A stretch of DNA of 64,000 bases from Zeugodacus cucurbitae (taxonomy: Eukaryota; Arthropoda; Insecta; Diptera; Tephritidae), in assembly GCF_028554725.1 (NCBI RefSeq), contig NC_071669.1, positions 5,409,501 to 5,473,500 on the forward strand. The letters are read 5' to 3'. Below are positions 1-11,744 of the stretch, piece by piece. Position 1 is the stretch's first letter, and the number at the start of each line of letters is the position of its first letter. Position numbers and translations under genes: made by a program. A model generated the notes under the pieces. The model did no database searches. It saw nothing but the letters and a program-made list of their open reading frames with translations, and was not told the origin of the DNA.

Positions 1-1499
1 ATTTCTGCATTATTTTATTGAAAACTGTTTGCCACTTTTTCACTATCTCTTTGGTGGAAATCTTTATTTTTAATTTATTCAACATTTCATTTGACTGTTG
101 CAGAGATTTGCTGAAATATGTCAAATGCAATTGAAATCTGTAATGTGTTGAATAATTTATTTAGTTGGCAGTAAAATGTGGAAGTGTTTTTTTTTCGTTT
201 TTCAAATGAGTCAGGATTGTGTATATACAGTTATATAATACTGTAATTTTATAGACAATATTGTATAATGCTTATTGGTATATATTTTGTATGAGTAAAG
301 CAGTGTTTTACATAGTTTTGTTGAACATACAGCGATGGACACATTATTGGAGCCACTTTTTAGAATAATTTTTTTTATGAATTTTTTTGATAATTTTATT
401 TACTGATATATTTTAATTTTTATACTTTTTGTAATAATAATTTTTGTTTTTTTTTTTTAGAATTTTTTTATTAATAGAATTTTTTTATTATTGAAAAACT
501 TATTATTTCGGTTTAATTTTCGTTTTACAAAATCATATGGTTTAATAAAATTGATATAAAAATAATCCAGCGAAATTTTCTTTAATTTACACACTTTTCC
601 TCTACTGCTTCCATTTCATTGCCCACCGCTGCATATGTATTTACATTGTAATCTGTAAAATCCTTTGTAACCACTTTAATCATACCGTTAGCCTATTGCA
701 TTTGTAAATATTTACAGTTAAACTATGTAAGTATTATTCTCTCTCTCTCACACACACTCACACACATACTATTCCAGTACACAGTTCAGACTCACCATAA
801 TATGAAATGTGACATTTGCAACTGAAAATATATTTTTAATACATTCTCATTCACTGTTTGCCATTTATTTCATGTTTGTGCTAGGCCATAATCGCACATC
901 AAAATCCAATTCAATTTAATTTGTTGTAATTTTAATGGATATTCAAAAATGTTTCAATATGTACATATGTACATAGATATGTACTACTACAGTTATGTGT
1001 GTATTTGCAAAAAATTGCCTATTCATATGTGTGAATGCATTGCATTCGATTGTAATTAAATTATAACAAAAGTGTTAGAAAAATATATTTTTAATTGACT
1101 TTCATTGAGTGGCGTACATTTGCAGCCGTTGCTTTGCGGTTGCCACTTTTCATACACATATGTATATAAACTTGTATTTAATGTCGGTATTTATTTTGGG
1201 AGCATAAAAATAAATGTTTGTATGTTTATTGCATACTTTTGCGCGCGCTTCTGTCAAAATGTCTATTGTTTGTATTGACAGTTAGTGAGTTGATGATATT
1301 CTTTTGTTGCTTTTCATTTGTTGATGACTGTACAAATGTCAAATGCAGATTATTTATTCGACTATTTATTTTTTTCACGGCAAATGTATAAATTTTTCAA
1401 TTAAGATGGTGCAGATTATTGTTAAATAGTAGTATTGTGCTTTAGTGTATTAGCGCTCGACAAAATGTTGTTTAGTTTCTTTGAGGGCTTTTAAATATT
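1..1499. other. AT-rich intronic DNA, no gene seen
   Basis: No reading frame with codon-like character and no recognisable element. A mixed CT/CA dinucleotide run lies near 738-770. I infer upstream intron or intergenic sequence of the same locus. Confidence 0.6.
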
Positions 1500-1925
1500 G
1501 CTATATACTTAATATAATATGACATTGCCTACCTTTAGGTATCTTCTTATTCTTATTTCATACCAATAGACTAACAAAACTAGGTCGATATAAAAAAAAA
1601 TTTTGTTGTAGGGCAAAACAGTTGTCTAAATCTACGAAGACACTTAATTATCACCGAGAATATTATAGATTTGTCTACATTTAGGCAAATTTTTTTAAAT
1701 TCGATTTAAATAGATCAGGAAAACTATATGAATTTGGTATAGAACACAAGTCGATCGGGAAAAGCATGTGTATACCAAAAGATTGTCTAAATTTTTCAAA
1801 GATTCTTAGTTATAATAAAAAATATTAAAAATAATTGCCTACATTTAGGCGAACATTTTAAAATTCGTTGCAAATAGATAAATGATGATGTCTATACTTA
1901 AATATTGCCTAAATTTAACGAAAAC
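1500..1925. repeat. degenerate tandem repeat, about 162-bp unit, with GCCTACATTTAGGC palindromes
   Basis: Two diverged units can be aligned by eye, about 1622-1720 and 1782-1884. Both begin near TTGTCTAAAT and carry a TTGYCTACATTTAGGC core followed by AAATTCG and AAATAGAT. Related cores lie at 1523 (TTGCCTACCTTTAGG) and 1909. The palindrome is the best conserved part. It is non-coding and its origin is unknown. Confidence 0.6.
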
Positions 1926-1930
1926 ACGTT

Positions 1931-2667
1931 AACTTCGGCTGTACCGAAGCTAACATACCCTTCACAGGTGCATTTATTTTAGTAATTATGTGTTTAAGCA
2001 AATCTAAAGACGTAATAAAAAGTAAGTAAAGAAAAAGAAAACTTTTTACTAATTCTTTTTAGCCGGGTTGTTTGCTAGAAACATTAAGGTTATATAGTTA
2101 ACCGATCTGAACAATTTCTTCGGAGATTATATTATTACCTTAAGCAGTAGTCCATGTCAAATTTCGTGAAGATACCACGTCAAATGCGAAAATTTTCCAT
2201 ACAAGCCCTTGATTCCGATCGTTCGGTTTGTATGGCAGCCATATGCTATAGTGAACCGATCTGAACAATTTTTTCGGAGATATAATTATTTCTATGAGCA
2301 ATAACTCACACCAAATTTCGTGAAGATATGTAGTAAAATGCGGAAGTTTTCCACACAGGCCCTTGTTCCGATAGTTCAGTTTGTATGGCAGCTATATGAT
2401 ATAGTGGTCCGATATCGGCAGTTTCGACAAATGAGCAGCTTCTTGAAGAGAAAATAACATCTGCAAAATTTCAAAATATTTAAAACTGAAGGACTAGTTC
2501 GTATATATACAGACAGAAGGACAGAGGGACAAACAGACGGACATGGCTAAATCGACTCAGTTCGACATACTGATCATTTATATATATACTTTATAGGGCC
2601 TACAACGCTTCCTTCTGGGTGTTACAAACTTCGTGACAAACTTAATATACCCTGTTCAGGGTATAAA
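1931..2667 (+). mobile_element. DINE-1/Helentron-like non-autonomous repeat, family a
   Basis: The left end has a short hairpin at 1933-1949 (CTTCGG, 5-base loop, CCGAAG). The right end at 2646-2665 is a near-perfect hairpin, TATACCCTG opposite CAGGGTATA. Inside are two tandem copies of a unit of about 160 bp (about 2100-2260 and 2262-2410) containing CCGATCTGAACAATTT and TTTGTATGGCAGC, then a run rich in GGACAGA/GACGGACATGG. Terminal hairpins, internal tandem repeats and a GACGGACATGGCTAAATCGA-like segment are known from dipteran DINE-1 (Helitron-like) repeats. It has no coding capacity. Class assignment is from memory of the family and is moderately sure. Confidence 0.65.
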
Positions 2668-5323
2668 AATATCTATACTTAGATTCTGCATATGTTTAGG
2701 CGAAAAGAAAAAAAATATGTGGCAACCCTCAAATTTATGTTAATTAATTAAATTTTGCAATCCAATAATTATTTTTTGTTGCTTTTTAGTTATTCATATA
2801 CACTTGTTTGCATACACTCACACACACATAATGGTACATTGCAGTATTTTTAAGTGAATTTGAAGTACACAAGCAAATCAAGAAAGCAACCACAAAAGGA
2901 AAACAGAAGTAAGAAATGCAAAAAAATAGTAGAAATAAACAAAAAAATCACAGCGAAGCACTGCAACACACTGCAGAGCTCGACTCGAGGAAGTAGACGT
3001 GCGCACACAAAAATTTTAATTACTGCCACTTTTACTCAAGCACCTGCACTATAATGTGCGAAATATACTCGCAATCACACACACAAGAGTATGCATGAGT
3101 GCGTATAAAGAAATGCATATATTCACAGTAGAGTAACGGTAAATACATAAAATTTTCATAATTACTCGAGACTCAAGCTTAAGTGCAGCCAGTCAGCCAC
3201 ACATACAAGCGCTCCTCATTTTTAGTACTCCACTTTTCGCTTACTCTGCATAGAAGCAATACAATGTGAATGAGTGACTGCTGCAAAGGAGAAAGAAGAA
3301 GCAGAAGAACGTAGAAGCATATAAAATGCGGCAAAATAAAAATGAAAACAAAAGTGCCAGATCATGAGGAGAAAACAAGTGCGTAACGCTGTGCCTGTGT
3401 GTTTGTGTAGTTTCACTGCCTCGTCAGAGTACATCGAGGCTTATGTGTGACGTGCCTATTAGGCGGCTCAAATGTGTGCTACCTGCAATTACGGCACTTA
3501 TATGCCACTAAAGCACAGGCACAGACTGCATTGGCTGCGTTATAATACAGCTGCAGTGATGATGCGAAATGATTTTGTTGTAGATTTGTTGTTGGCAGCG
3601 GTTGTTGGCTTGCTTGCAGTTATTTCGCTTGATTGTTGCTAACAAGGTCGTTGCTATATGCTTGTGATTTGATTGGGCTTGACGCATATTATTTATGTGA
3701 TTTAAATGTTTTTATTGTTTAATGAAACTAAAGCAGAAGATTATATAATACTGACAAGACAAAAATTATAAATGAATTGATTACAGACTTGAGGGGTTTC
3801 AGAGGCTAAAAACACGGGTATTTTTACATTTTTTTTTAATATATACAATCATATATTTCATATAAACAATTCGGCGTATCAAAGATACATGTTTAAATAG
3901 TATCTTGTAAAATTTGTATTTACAAATTCCGAAAACTCAGCCGTTGTCACCTCATCTCCCATGACGTGTCCAAAAAAAGGTCTTGTCGTAAACATCATAA
4001 CTCATTTTTGGTTCATCCAAATTCAATAAACCAAAAATATTTCGATAGTAAATGCATAAAGCTAATTAATGAACGAAGGAAAACTGGAAAATATTTAAAT
4101 TTGAATTTTTGACAGAATTTTAACCAAAAAACTCAAATTTTTTTTATAAAATTTTTGCCAAATATTGGCTCGGAAAAAATAGTTGTAATAAAGATACAAC
4201 AAAAATCATTCGTTCATTAACTAGATAAATTATAAAATTATTTATATAAAGTGTTAAATTTTTTTTTATAAATATGTGGCATCCCCACTTTGTTACTTTC
4301 TCTAGAAAACAAGAACTGATACTCTCATTTTAAAACCGGAAATTCTTAGAGATTTGCTATAGTAAAAAAAATCGACTTTAGACATAATTTGAACCAATTG
4401 GGGCTTCATCCTTAAAAATTATAATTAATTTTATTTTTTATTTTTTAATAATATTTTTTTTTTATATTTTCTGCCGACGGAAAAATTACCTTCAAACTAA
4501 TAAAGTATACCTCCCCTACTACTTGCAATAATTTAATATTTACAGTTGCTTGATGAGATTCAAACACTACGCCACTAGGCGGCTAGTTAGTTGGCGAGTT
4601 AAACTAGGCTTTTGCGTCGCATTTATAAAATAAATATAAATAGGACATAGACGCACTGACCCGCTGTTAACAACACACAGCACTACGATGAATTATAGAG
4701 GAGCAGAGAAGCAATGATTTCTCAATCCACGCCTACTATCACTCCCAAAATTCACTTTCCAAGCTCACCTCCAGTCGCTGTTCGGAAATGTTGTACCAGC
4801 ATTCATTTTAACTTTTAGAAATTTTGTTGTAATTGTTTTTGTTGTTCTTGTTTTATTTAACCGTTGCTTTGTCGCCTACTTTGCGGGCATATTTCGCGGC
4901 AGTTCTACCCCTTTCATTTGCTGCCAAAATCTAAACCCTTTGCAGCTGCTTTACAGCTTTTGTTTGCCAGCGTGCACATTTTATTTCTCTTGCTGCGCTT
5001 CAACTTGTTTATTTGGGGCACCTGTTTATTTGCCATTCTTCTGCTCTTTGCACGCTTTTGTTTGTGTTTAGGAAATAGAAAAGGATTTGATTAGGTCTGA
5101 AAATGAATGGCGGCGCTCGCTTGAGTCTTGACTGTGAGCACATAATTAGTTGAACCAAATATAAAGCGAACTTATATTTGGGGGGGCGGTGAAGTGGGGA
5201 ATTTAGTTAAAAAAAAAAATAAAATCCGGTGCCACGATAAGTGTTATGAAATTAAGGTAAGTACGGTGGAAATAAGAAATTTCAGTTAAATAACTAGTCC
5301 GAAAAATACTATTTGACAACAAG
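2668..5323. other. intronic DNA; possible MITE at about 3781-4430
   Basis: Short AT- and CA-rich sequence without convincing coding frames. The stretch 3781-4430 has the texture of a MITE (homopolymer-rich, CATTCGTTCATTAACTAG, AAATCGACTTTAGAC), but I could not pair its ends into a terminal inverted repeat. It stays unclassified. Confidence 0.35.
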
Positions 5324-6363
5324 CGCGCTTGCAATGCACGTATGACTGTCTGCTTGGCAGCTGTAAGCTGACTCATACAAGCCATGTAGCTGATGGCGGA
5401 GACGCGATTGGACGTTCGTGCTGATCAGCTGCAAATTATGACATTACAAATACACGTAAGCATGTAAGTATACTCCCTGCACTCAGAGACTTGAGTGACT
5501 GCGCGTTCGAATGGGCGCATAACTTGCCTAGTTGACTGTTGGCGATGTCGCTTTTACTGCCTAGTTGACTCCGCCGTCTGTTTGCGCTCGACTGCTCATG
5601 GGTGGCTACGCCAACAACAACACTTCGCGTAAATAATATGCATTCAAGGCGGCGCGGCAAGGAAGCGAGTGAGCGTGCCTGTTTGTCCTTAATGTGTCCA
5701 AGTGGTGAAGTATTTTCTTATATTGAGAATATAGACTTGTAAATGGATATGTAAATATTTTTCGCTGCCTTTAGAGAGCATTTGCACCTCTAACACTTCA
5801 TTTTGGCAGTTTGAATGCCTGCAATAACAATTTTGTTAATTTACAACACAACTTTCAACCGAATAACCGACGAAGAGTATTTTTACAGCCTCTAAGAGGC
5901 ATTGCTTTTGAGCCGTAAAACAATATTTTATTATTTTACATTGAAGTATACGGCGAAGAGGCTTTCTGGCCTTTAATTGGTGAATATCGGAGGCTGCAGG
6001 AATCTCAGCTTGTCTCAAGTCACTTAATATAAAATTCGTTGATGAAATATTTACCGCAACACTTCGGTATATGAATCCTATATATTATAGGTCATCAGAA
6101 AATGAATTCAATTTATTAAAAACTGTAGGTAATTATTTTCTTTTCACATATATATATTTTTCTACTTTATAATTAATTATTCTGCGGAAAAAGTTAAAAT
6201 GCTCAAAATATAATAAAAGATGCAATATGCCTTAATACGCACGCGCTTTAATCGTAAAACTATTCCACAAATTGGTTTATACTAAAATTCTACGATCTTC
6301 GTAATTTTTATTACCGTGAAAATGTAGAACGTAAAATTTACGTTACATAATAGCCGATAATTG

Positions 6364-6860
6364 CAAAATAATATACGAAATGTTGCATACCCTATGGGGC
6401 AACAACTGACTCACTCCTACAGATTGCGCCATGAACATCAAATCGTTTAATCTACCAAGCCGCCGCTATACCTTGCAACGGAGCCTTTTGATGAAGGCAG
6501 GAGACTACAAATATAGTGTTGCGCAGCGCTTCCTGCTTTTATAACTTCACTCGTGAAATTAAAACACGAAAAAGAGACAGGAATAATATTCTATTTAATA
6601 AACGCACTAAAAACTAAAAGTTCACTAATAAAACAAAAAATTTAAGATATTAAGGACTAGTAAATTTAGTTAAATTTAAATTTTCATTTGCGCTGCGGAA
6701 ATTAAAAGCGCAACGTATTGAATAACAACGGAAACTAACTACTCGCTAATGGGAAAATTACAGCGATCACACCTCCGAGAATTTCGAACTGCCACTCGCG
6801 CAGCGGAAAATATATGCGGAACGAATGGAATGAACTACTGTTGTTGTAGCGCTCATTGAT
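6364..6860 (+). repeat. internal module A, left arm copy 1
   Basis: The shared order with 7176-7737 is: GCAAAATA, a GCATAC..CT..GG-CAA block, TACAGATTG/TACAGATGG, a GCCGC..C..TTGCA..GGAGCC block, GAAGGCAGGAGACTA / GAAGGTATGAGACTA, ACACGAAAAA, and GCGCAGCGGAAAA followed by GAATGGAATGA / GTTTGGAATGA. The copies are clearly homologous but diverged. The second carries extra sequence of about 200 bp. Function is unknown. Confidence 0.65.
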
Positions 6861-7175
6861 CTCACTTTTACTTCAGTGTTTTCCTAGTCCATATATTATA
6901 TATTTAGTCAAGCTCTCCCAGCACCAGCTATAGGGTAGCAGCACTTACTATGTGGCAAATATCAGCTCAAAAGTAGGCTATAGAAAATTAATTTCCTTAC
7001 AACCCTTAAATTCAAATTTATATTATTGTACGATTTAAGTGTTCGGCTTCATGCTACACTAAAATAATAGATCAATCATGTATATATGTATTTATATAAA
7101 AGTAATTTTTTTGAAATAGAAATTGATGTAAGCATATAAATTGTAATTGGTCTGTGCGTGCAAAATATCCAATAT

Positions 7176-7737
7176 GCAAAATAAATGTAGCATACACTCC
7201 GGGACAATAGTCGTCACTACATTACAGATGGTGCTGCGATCGTGCAAATATTCAAGACACAAACCGTTGTTCTATCACTTTGCTAAAAAATTGCATGTAC
7301 AAACATATGGATATGTACATAAGTTAATATCGATATAAGTATATATGAAACATAAATATATTCAATATATAGTTGGTTAATGATGAATTCAATGAAAATA
7401 TTGTAAAACTCACTTGCTAAAAGTCAGTCCTGCACAACAAATATAATAAAGTGTCTCTGTGCACATAAAGTCGCCGCTGCACCCTGCACTGGAGCCTCTT
7501 GCTGAAGGTATGAGACTATGAGCAGAGCAGGCTGCGCTGCACATTTTGCTTTACGAACTTAACACGCGAAATTAACACACGAAAAATATTTCCCGCACCA
7601 ATATTTCATATATTCTCAATAAAACGCGTATTAAACTATACTATTACTAATAAAACACTAAATTTAACGCAATAATTACCACGAAATTTACATTACTTAC
7701 TTGCGCAGCGGAAAACACAACCGAAACGTTTGGAATG
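7176..7737 (+). repeat. internal module A, left arm copy 2
   Basis: This is the direct-repeat partner of 6364-6860, about 0.8-0.9 kb downstream. Its inverted counterpart in the right arm is about 9126-9700. It ends in GCGCAGCGGAAAACACAACC and GTTTGGAATGA, and it is followed by a unique CG-rich segment up to the inner end of the arm. Confidence 0.65.
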
Positions 7738-7790
7738 ACCGCGGAACATTGCGTTGCACAGAGTTGCGTGCGCGTTGACAAAAATTTGTG

Positions 7791-9073
7791 TACGGAAACT
7801 GACAGCTGGAAATAGAATTTCGAATTCGTTGGTAATTCGATATCCAGCAGTATTGCATTGAAATGAAAATAATTTTAAAATTTTTTTTTATTATTCAAAA
7901 ATTATATAAATTGCAGTATTTGATATTAATTTTTAAAAGAAAATATTCAGTTTTAATATTTATTTATAATTTTTAATTCAAACTTTAAGAAAAAATCAGA
8001 TTTTGACTTAAATTAAATTTTCTAAAATTTATATAAGTGGTAACACTATGACCAGTTAACATGTGCAAAATTAAGGTGTTAATAGACTATATAAAAATTT
8101 TGATCATAACAAAAAAAATGAATGAATTATAAATAAATAGATACAATAACAAAATGAGCAATTGAGTCAATAATAATTAATAATATAACAAAAGTTATGA
8201 AATAAAATATTTTTAATATATATATATATATATTTGGCGTAGGAACCGCTCTAAGCGATTATAGCCGAATCCACCAGAGCGCGCCACTCATTCCTCCTTT
8301 TTGCTTTTTGGCGCCAACTGGAAACACCAAGTGAAGCCAGGTCACTTAGCACTTGGTCTTTCCACCGGAGTGGAGGTCGTCCTCTTCCGCGGCTTCCTCC
8401 AGCGGGTACTGCATCGAATACTTTCAGAGCTGGAGTGTTTTCTTCCATCCGTACAACATGACCTAGCCAGCGTAGCCGCTGTCTTTTTATTCGCTGAACT
8501 ATGTCAATGTCGTCGTATAAATCGTACAGCTCATCGTTCCATCGTCTGCGGTATTCGCCGTTGCCAATGTTTAGAGGACCATAAATCTTGAATATAATTG
8601 CATAAAAAAGGAAAAATAAATTAATATGTATGTAGTAGTAAAATAAAATGTAAATAACCTCATACAACATATTAAAAAAGCATTTTTGAAGTAGCAAAGG
8701 CACTAAATTTATTATAAAATCAATTTAATTAAATAAATCAATTTACTTTTTTGAATAAAGAAAAAATATATTATTTTTTTATTTTCTTTGTGGCAATTAT
8801 TTTCATTTTTTTTTTGTAAAAATACATAAATTTATTTCCATTAAAAAATATATTTATTGTTAGAAATAAAATTTTTTTATTAAATTTTGTGTAAAATAAA
8901 TAAAATATTTTTATATATTTTCTGATTTTTCCATTTAATACTAAACCCTTTGTAATACTGAATGCCACCATTAAATGTATTACATTTATTAACAAATTAA
9001 ATTTATTTTATTAAATTACTCACATTTATTTAAAAAATCGTAAATTAAAATTCCAACAACTTGCAACACCAGA
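7791..9073. other. AT-rich spacer (loop) of the inverted repeat
   Basis: About 1.28 kb of very AT-rich sequence between the two arms. The only recognisable insert is the 3' end of an RTE retrotransposon at 8216-8590. The remainder has long A/T runs, no gene and no symmetry. Confidence 0.7.
8216..8590 (-). mobile_element. 5'-truncated RTE retrotransposon 3' end
   Basis: On the minus strand this matches the last ~110 codons and 3' end of the element at 29855-33128: FGPLNIGNGEYRRRWNDE through GRGRPPLRWKDQ to LVDSAIIA, then GGTTCCTACGCCAAATATAT and a TA repeat tail. Only two residue differences were noted over about 109 residues (QVLSD for QVQSD, VSSW for VSNW). Homology stops at about 8590, right after AAGATTT, so it is a dead-on-arrival copy. 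Its near identity to the full element implies insertion well after the surrounding arms diverged. An open frame runs on upstream from the truncation into unrelated AT-rich DNA and is not a gene. Confidence 0.9.
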
Positions 9074-11744
9074 CACAAATTTTTGTCAACGCGCACGCAA
9101 CTCTGTGCAACGCAAAGTTCCGCGGTCATTCCAAACGTTTCGGTTGTGTTTTCCGCTGCGCAAGTAAGTAATGTAAATTTCGTGGTAATTATTGCGTTAA
9201 ATTTAGTGTTTTATTGGTAAAAGTATAGTTTAATACGCGTTTTATCGAAAATAAATGAAATATTGGTGCGGGAAATATTTTTCGTGTGTTAATTTCGCGT
9301 ATAAAGTTTGTAAAGCAAAATGCGCAGCACAGCCTTCTTTACTCATAGTCTCATACCTTCAGCAAGAGGCTCCGGTGCAGGGTGCAGCGGCGACTTTGTG
9401 TGCATAGAGACACATAATTATTTTATGTTGGCTTATAGGACTAACTTTTCTCAAGTGAGTTTTACAATATTTTCATGAAATTATGCATATACAACGATTT
9501 ATTAATTTTATATATGTTTCTTATAATTTTTTCTTATGTACATCTCCATATGTTTGTATTTGCAATTTTTTAGCAATTTTTTAGCAATTTTTAGCAATAT
9601 GATAGAACAAAGGTTTGTGTCTAGAATATTTGCACGATCGTAGCACCACCTGTATGTAGTGACGACTAGTGCCCCTGAGTGTGTGCTACATTTATTTTGC
9701 AAATTGAAACTTTATGCGCAAAAATATTAATATATATCTGCTTTCATCAATCTCTATGTACAAATAGAGAATTTTTTGAATGTTTTTATGATTGATATAT
9801 TATTTTAGTATATTCTGAAGATGAATACAGACAATAATCTACGTTTGAATTTTATGATTTTAAGGATATGTATTTTTTATAGCCTACTTTTGAGCTGATA
9901 TTTTTCACATAGTAAGTGCTGCTACCCAATAGCTGGTGCTGGGAGAGGTTGACTAAAACTAGAATGTATGGACTGGGAGCAGGATAAAGTAAATGTGAGA
10001 TCAGCGAGCGGCTAAACCAAAGACGCGCTCGTTAATTGGATGACTCCGCTATCATGCCATTCCATTCGGTTCGCATATGCCTTCCGCTGCGTGAGTGGAA
10101 GTTCGAAATTTTCGGAAGTGTGATCGCTGTAATTTTCGGTCGTCATTCGATACGTTCGGTTTTCCTTGAACAAGTGCAAAATGTAAATTTGCTAGAAATT
10201 ATTATGCAAAATTTAGTGTTTTATTCGCTATAGTCGTAGATTTGAGTGAATTTTATTGGAAATATGCAAATATTAGTATTCGCTATATTTTTCGCGTGTT
10301 AATTTCGCGAGTGAAGTTGTAAAATCATCAAGCGCTGCGCGACACTCTATATCCATAGTCTCTTGCCTTCAGCGAAAGGCCCCGTTGCAAGATACTGCGG
10401 CAGCGTGGTAGATTCGATTATTTAATATTCGTGGCGCTATCTGTAGGGGTGAGTAAGATGATGCCCCAGAGAGTATGCAACATTTTTATTATTGTCATTA
10501 CAGGCAATTATGTAACGTATATTTTACGTTCTATATTTCCACGATAATAAATACTTTACGAAGATCGTAGATTTTTACTACTCGTATAAACCAAATGAAT
10601 AGTTTTACGATTAAAGCGCGTACTAATCATTTTTTCTTTTTAACTTTTTATGTTTATTAATTAATTATAGCGAAAAAGCAATATTTAATGTAAAAAATAC
10701 ATCTATGTGAAAAGAAAATAATTACCTACCGTTTTTTTTTTTAATATAATTCATTATCTGATGCCCCATAATATATAGGATTCATATACCAAAGGGTTGC
10801 TGACAATAGTTCATCAACGAATTTTATATAAAGTGATTTGAGACAAGCTGAGATTCTTGCAGCGTCCAATATTCACTAATAAAAGGTCAGAAAGCCTCTT
10901 TGCCGTATTCTTAAAGAAAATAATTACCTACGGTTTTTTTTTAATTTAATTCATTATCTGATGCCCTATAATATATAGGATTCATATACCAAAGAGTTGC
11001 TGACAAGAGTACATCAACGAATTTTATATAAAGTGATTTGAGACAAGCTGAGATTCTTTCATCCTCCAATATTCACCAATAAAAGGTCAGAAAACCTCTT
11101 CGTCGTATTCTTCAATGTAAAATAATAAAATAAATATTTTACGACTCAAAAGCAATGCTGCCATACACCTCTTAGAGGCTGTAAAAACCTTCTTCTTCGG
11201 TTATTTAGTTGCAATTCACGCTGTAAAGTAACAAAATTGTTATTGCCGGCATTCAAACTGCCAATATGAAGTGCTAGAGGTGCAAATGCTCTCTAAAGGC
11301 TGCTAAAAATATTTGCATATCCATTTACAAGCCTATATACTCAATATAAGAAACTACGCCAGCACTTGAGCACATTAAGGACCAACAGGCGGCTCACACG
11401 CCTGCTCGCCGTTCCATACTTTGAATGCACATTACTTGCACGTAGTGTTGTTGTTAGCGGAGCTACTCATGAGCAGTCGAGCGCAATCAGACGGCGGAGT
11501 CAACTAGGCCGTAAAAGCGACATAGCCAACAGTCAACTAGGCAAGTTATGCGCCCATTCGAATGCGCAGTCAGTGAAGTCTCTGAGTGCAGGGAGTATAC
11601 TTACATGCTTTCGTGTATTTGTAATGTCATAATTTGCAGCTGATCAGCATGAACGTCCATTCGCGTCGCCGCCATCAGCTGCATGGCTTGTATGAGTCAG
11701 CTTACAGCTGCCAAGCAGTCAGTCATACGTGCATTGCAAGCGCG
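9074..11744 (-). repeat. right arm of giant inverted repeat
   Basis: This is the reverse-complement partner of 5324-7790. It is about 200 bp longer because of a local tandem duplication at 10716-11115. The inner end CACAAATTTTTGTC starts at 9074 and the outer end GCATTGCAAGCGCG finishes at 11744. No target-site duplication is seen outside the arms. Possible origins are a foldback-type transposon, or an inverted segmental duplication of host DNA. The substantial divergence between arms argues against a raw assembly palindrome. Confidence 0.9.
10716..11115. repeat. 200-bp tandem duplication inside the right arm
   Basis: Two head-to-tail units with a period of exactly 200 bp, anchored by ATATATAGGATTCATATACC at 10771 and 10971. 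Each runs from GAAAATAATTACCTAC to the GCCGTATTCTT / GTCGTATTCTT end. The left arm has a single copy near 5935-6140, so this arose after the arms formed. Confidence 0.85.

Larger units (their letters stand above)
5324..7790 (+). repeat. left arm of giant inverted repeat
   Basis: This segment is the reverse complement of 9074-11744. Matching anchors in order from outside inwards: CGCGCTTGCAATGCACG at 5324, the CTGATCAGCTGCAAATTATG block near 5422, the GGCGCATAACTTGCCTAGTT block near 5513, the CCTCTAAGAGG block near 5890, the AATTTACGTTACATAAT block near 6336, and GACAAAAATTTGTG ending at 7790. Hand comparison suggests about 94% identity over the outer 400 bp and about 85% further in. Sequence outside 5324 and 11744 does not match. 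The arm contains two diverged direct copies of one module (6364-6860 and 7176-7737). It has no credible protein; short frames in the outer arm occur in both arms only because of the duplication. Confidence 0.9.

Noticed and set aside
8251..8703. 150-codon minus-strand frame as a host gene
   Set aside because: Its last 110 codons are the RTE 3' end and the first 40 are AT-rich filler.
5436..11632. Similar peptides encoded at 5436-5660 and 11366-11632
   Set aside because: They resemble each other only because both arms of the inverted repeat contain the sequence. Frame conservation is not better than DNA conservation, and no homologue is recognised.
5324..11744. Palindrome as a false assembly join
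   Set aside because: Arms differ at many positions, one arm has a private 200-bp duplication, and the loop contains a young insertion, none of which a read-through artefact would give. Long reads remain the decisive test.
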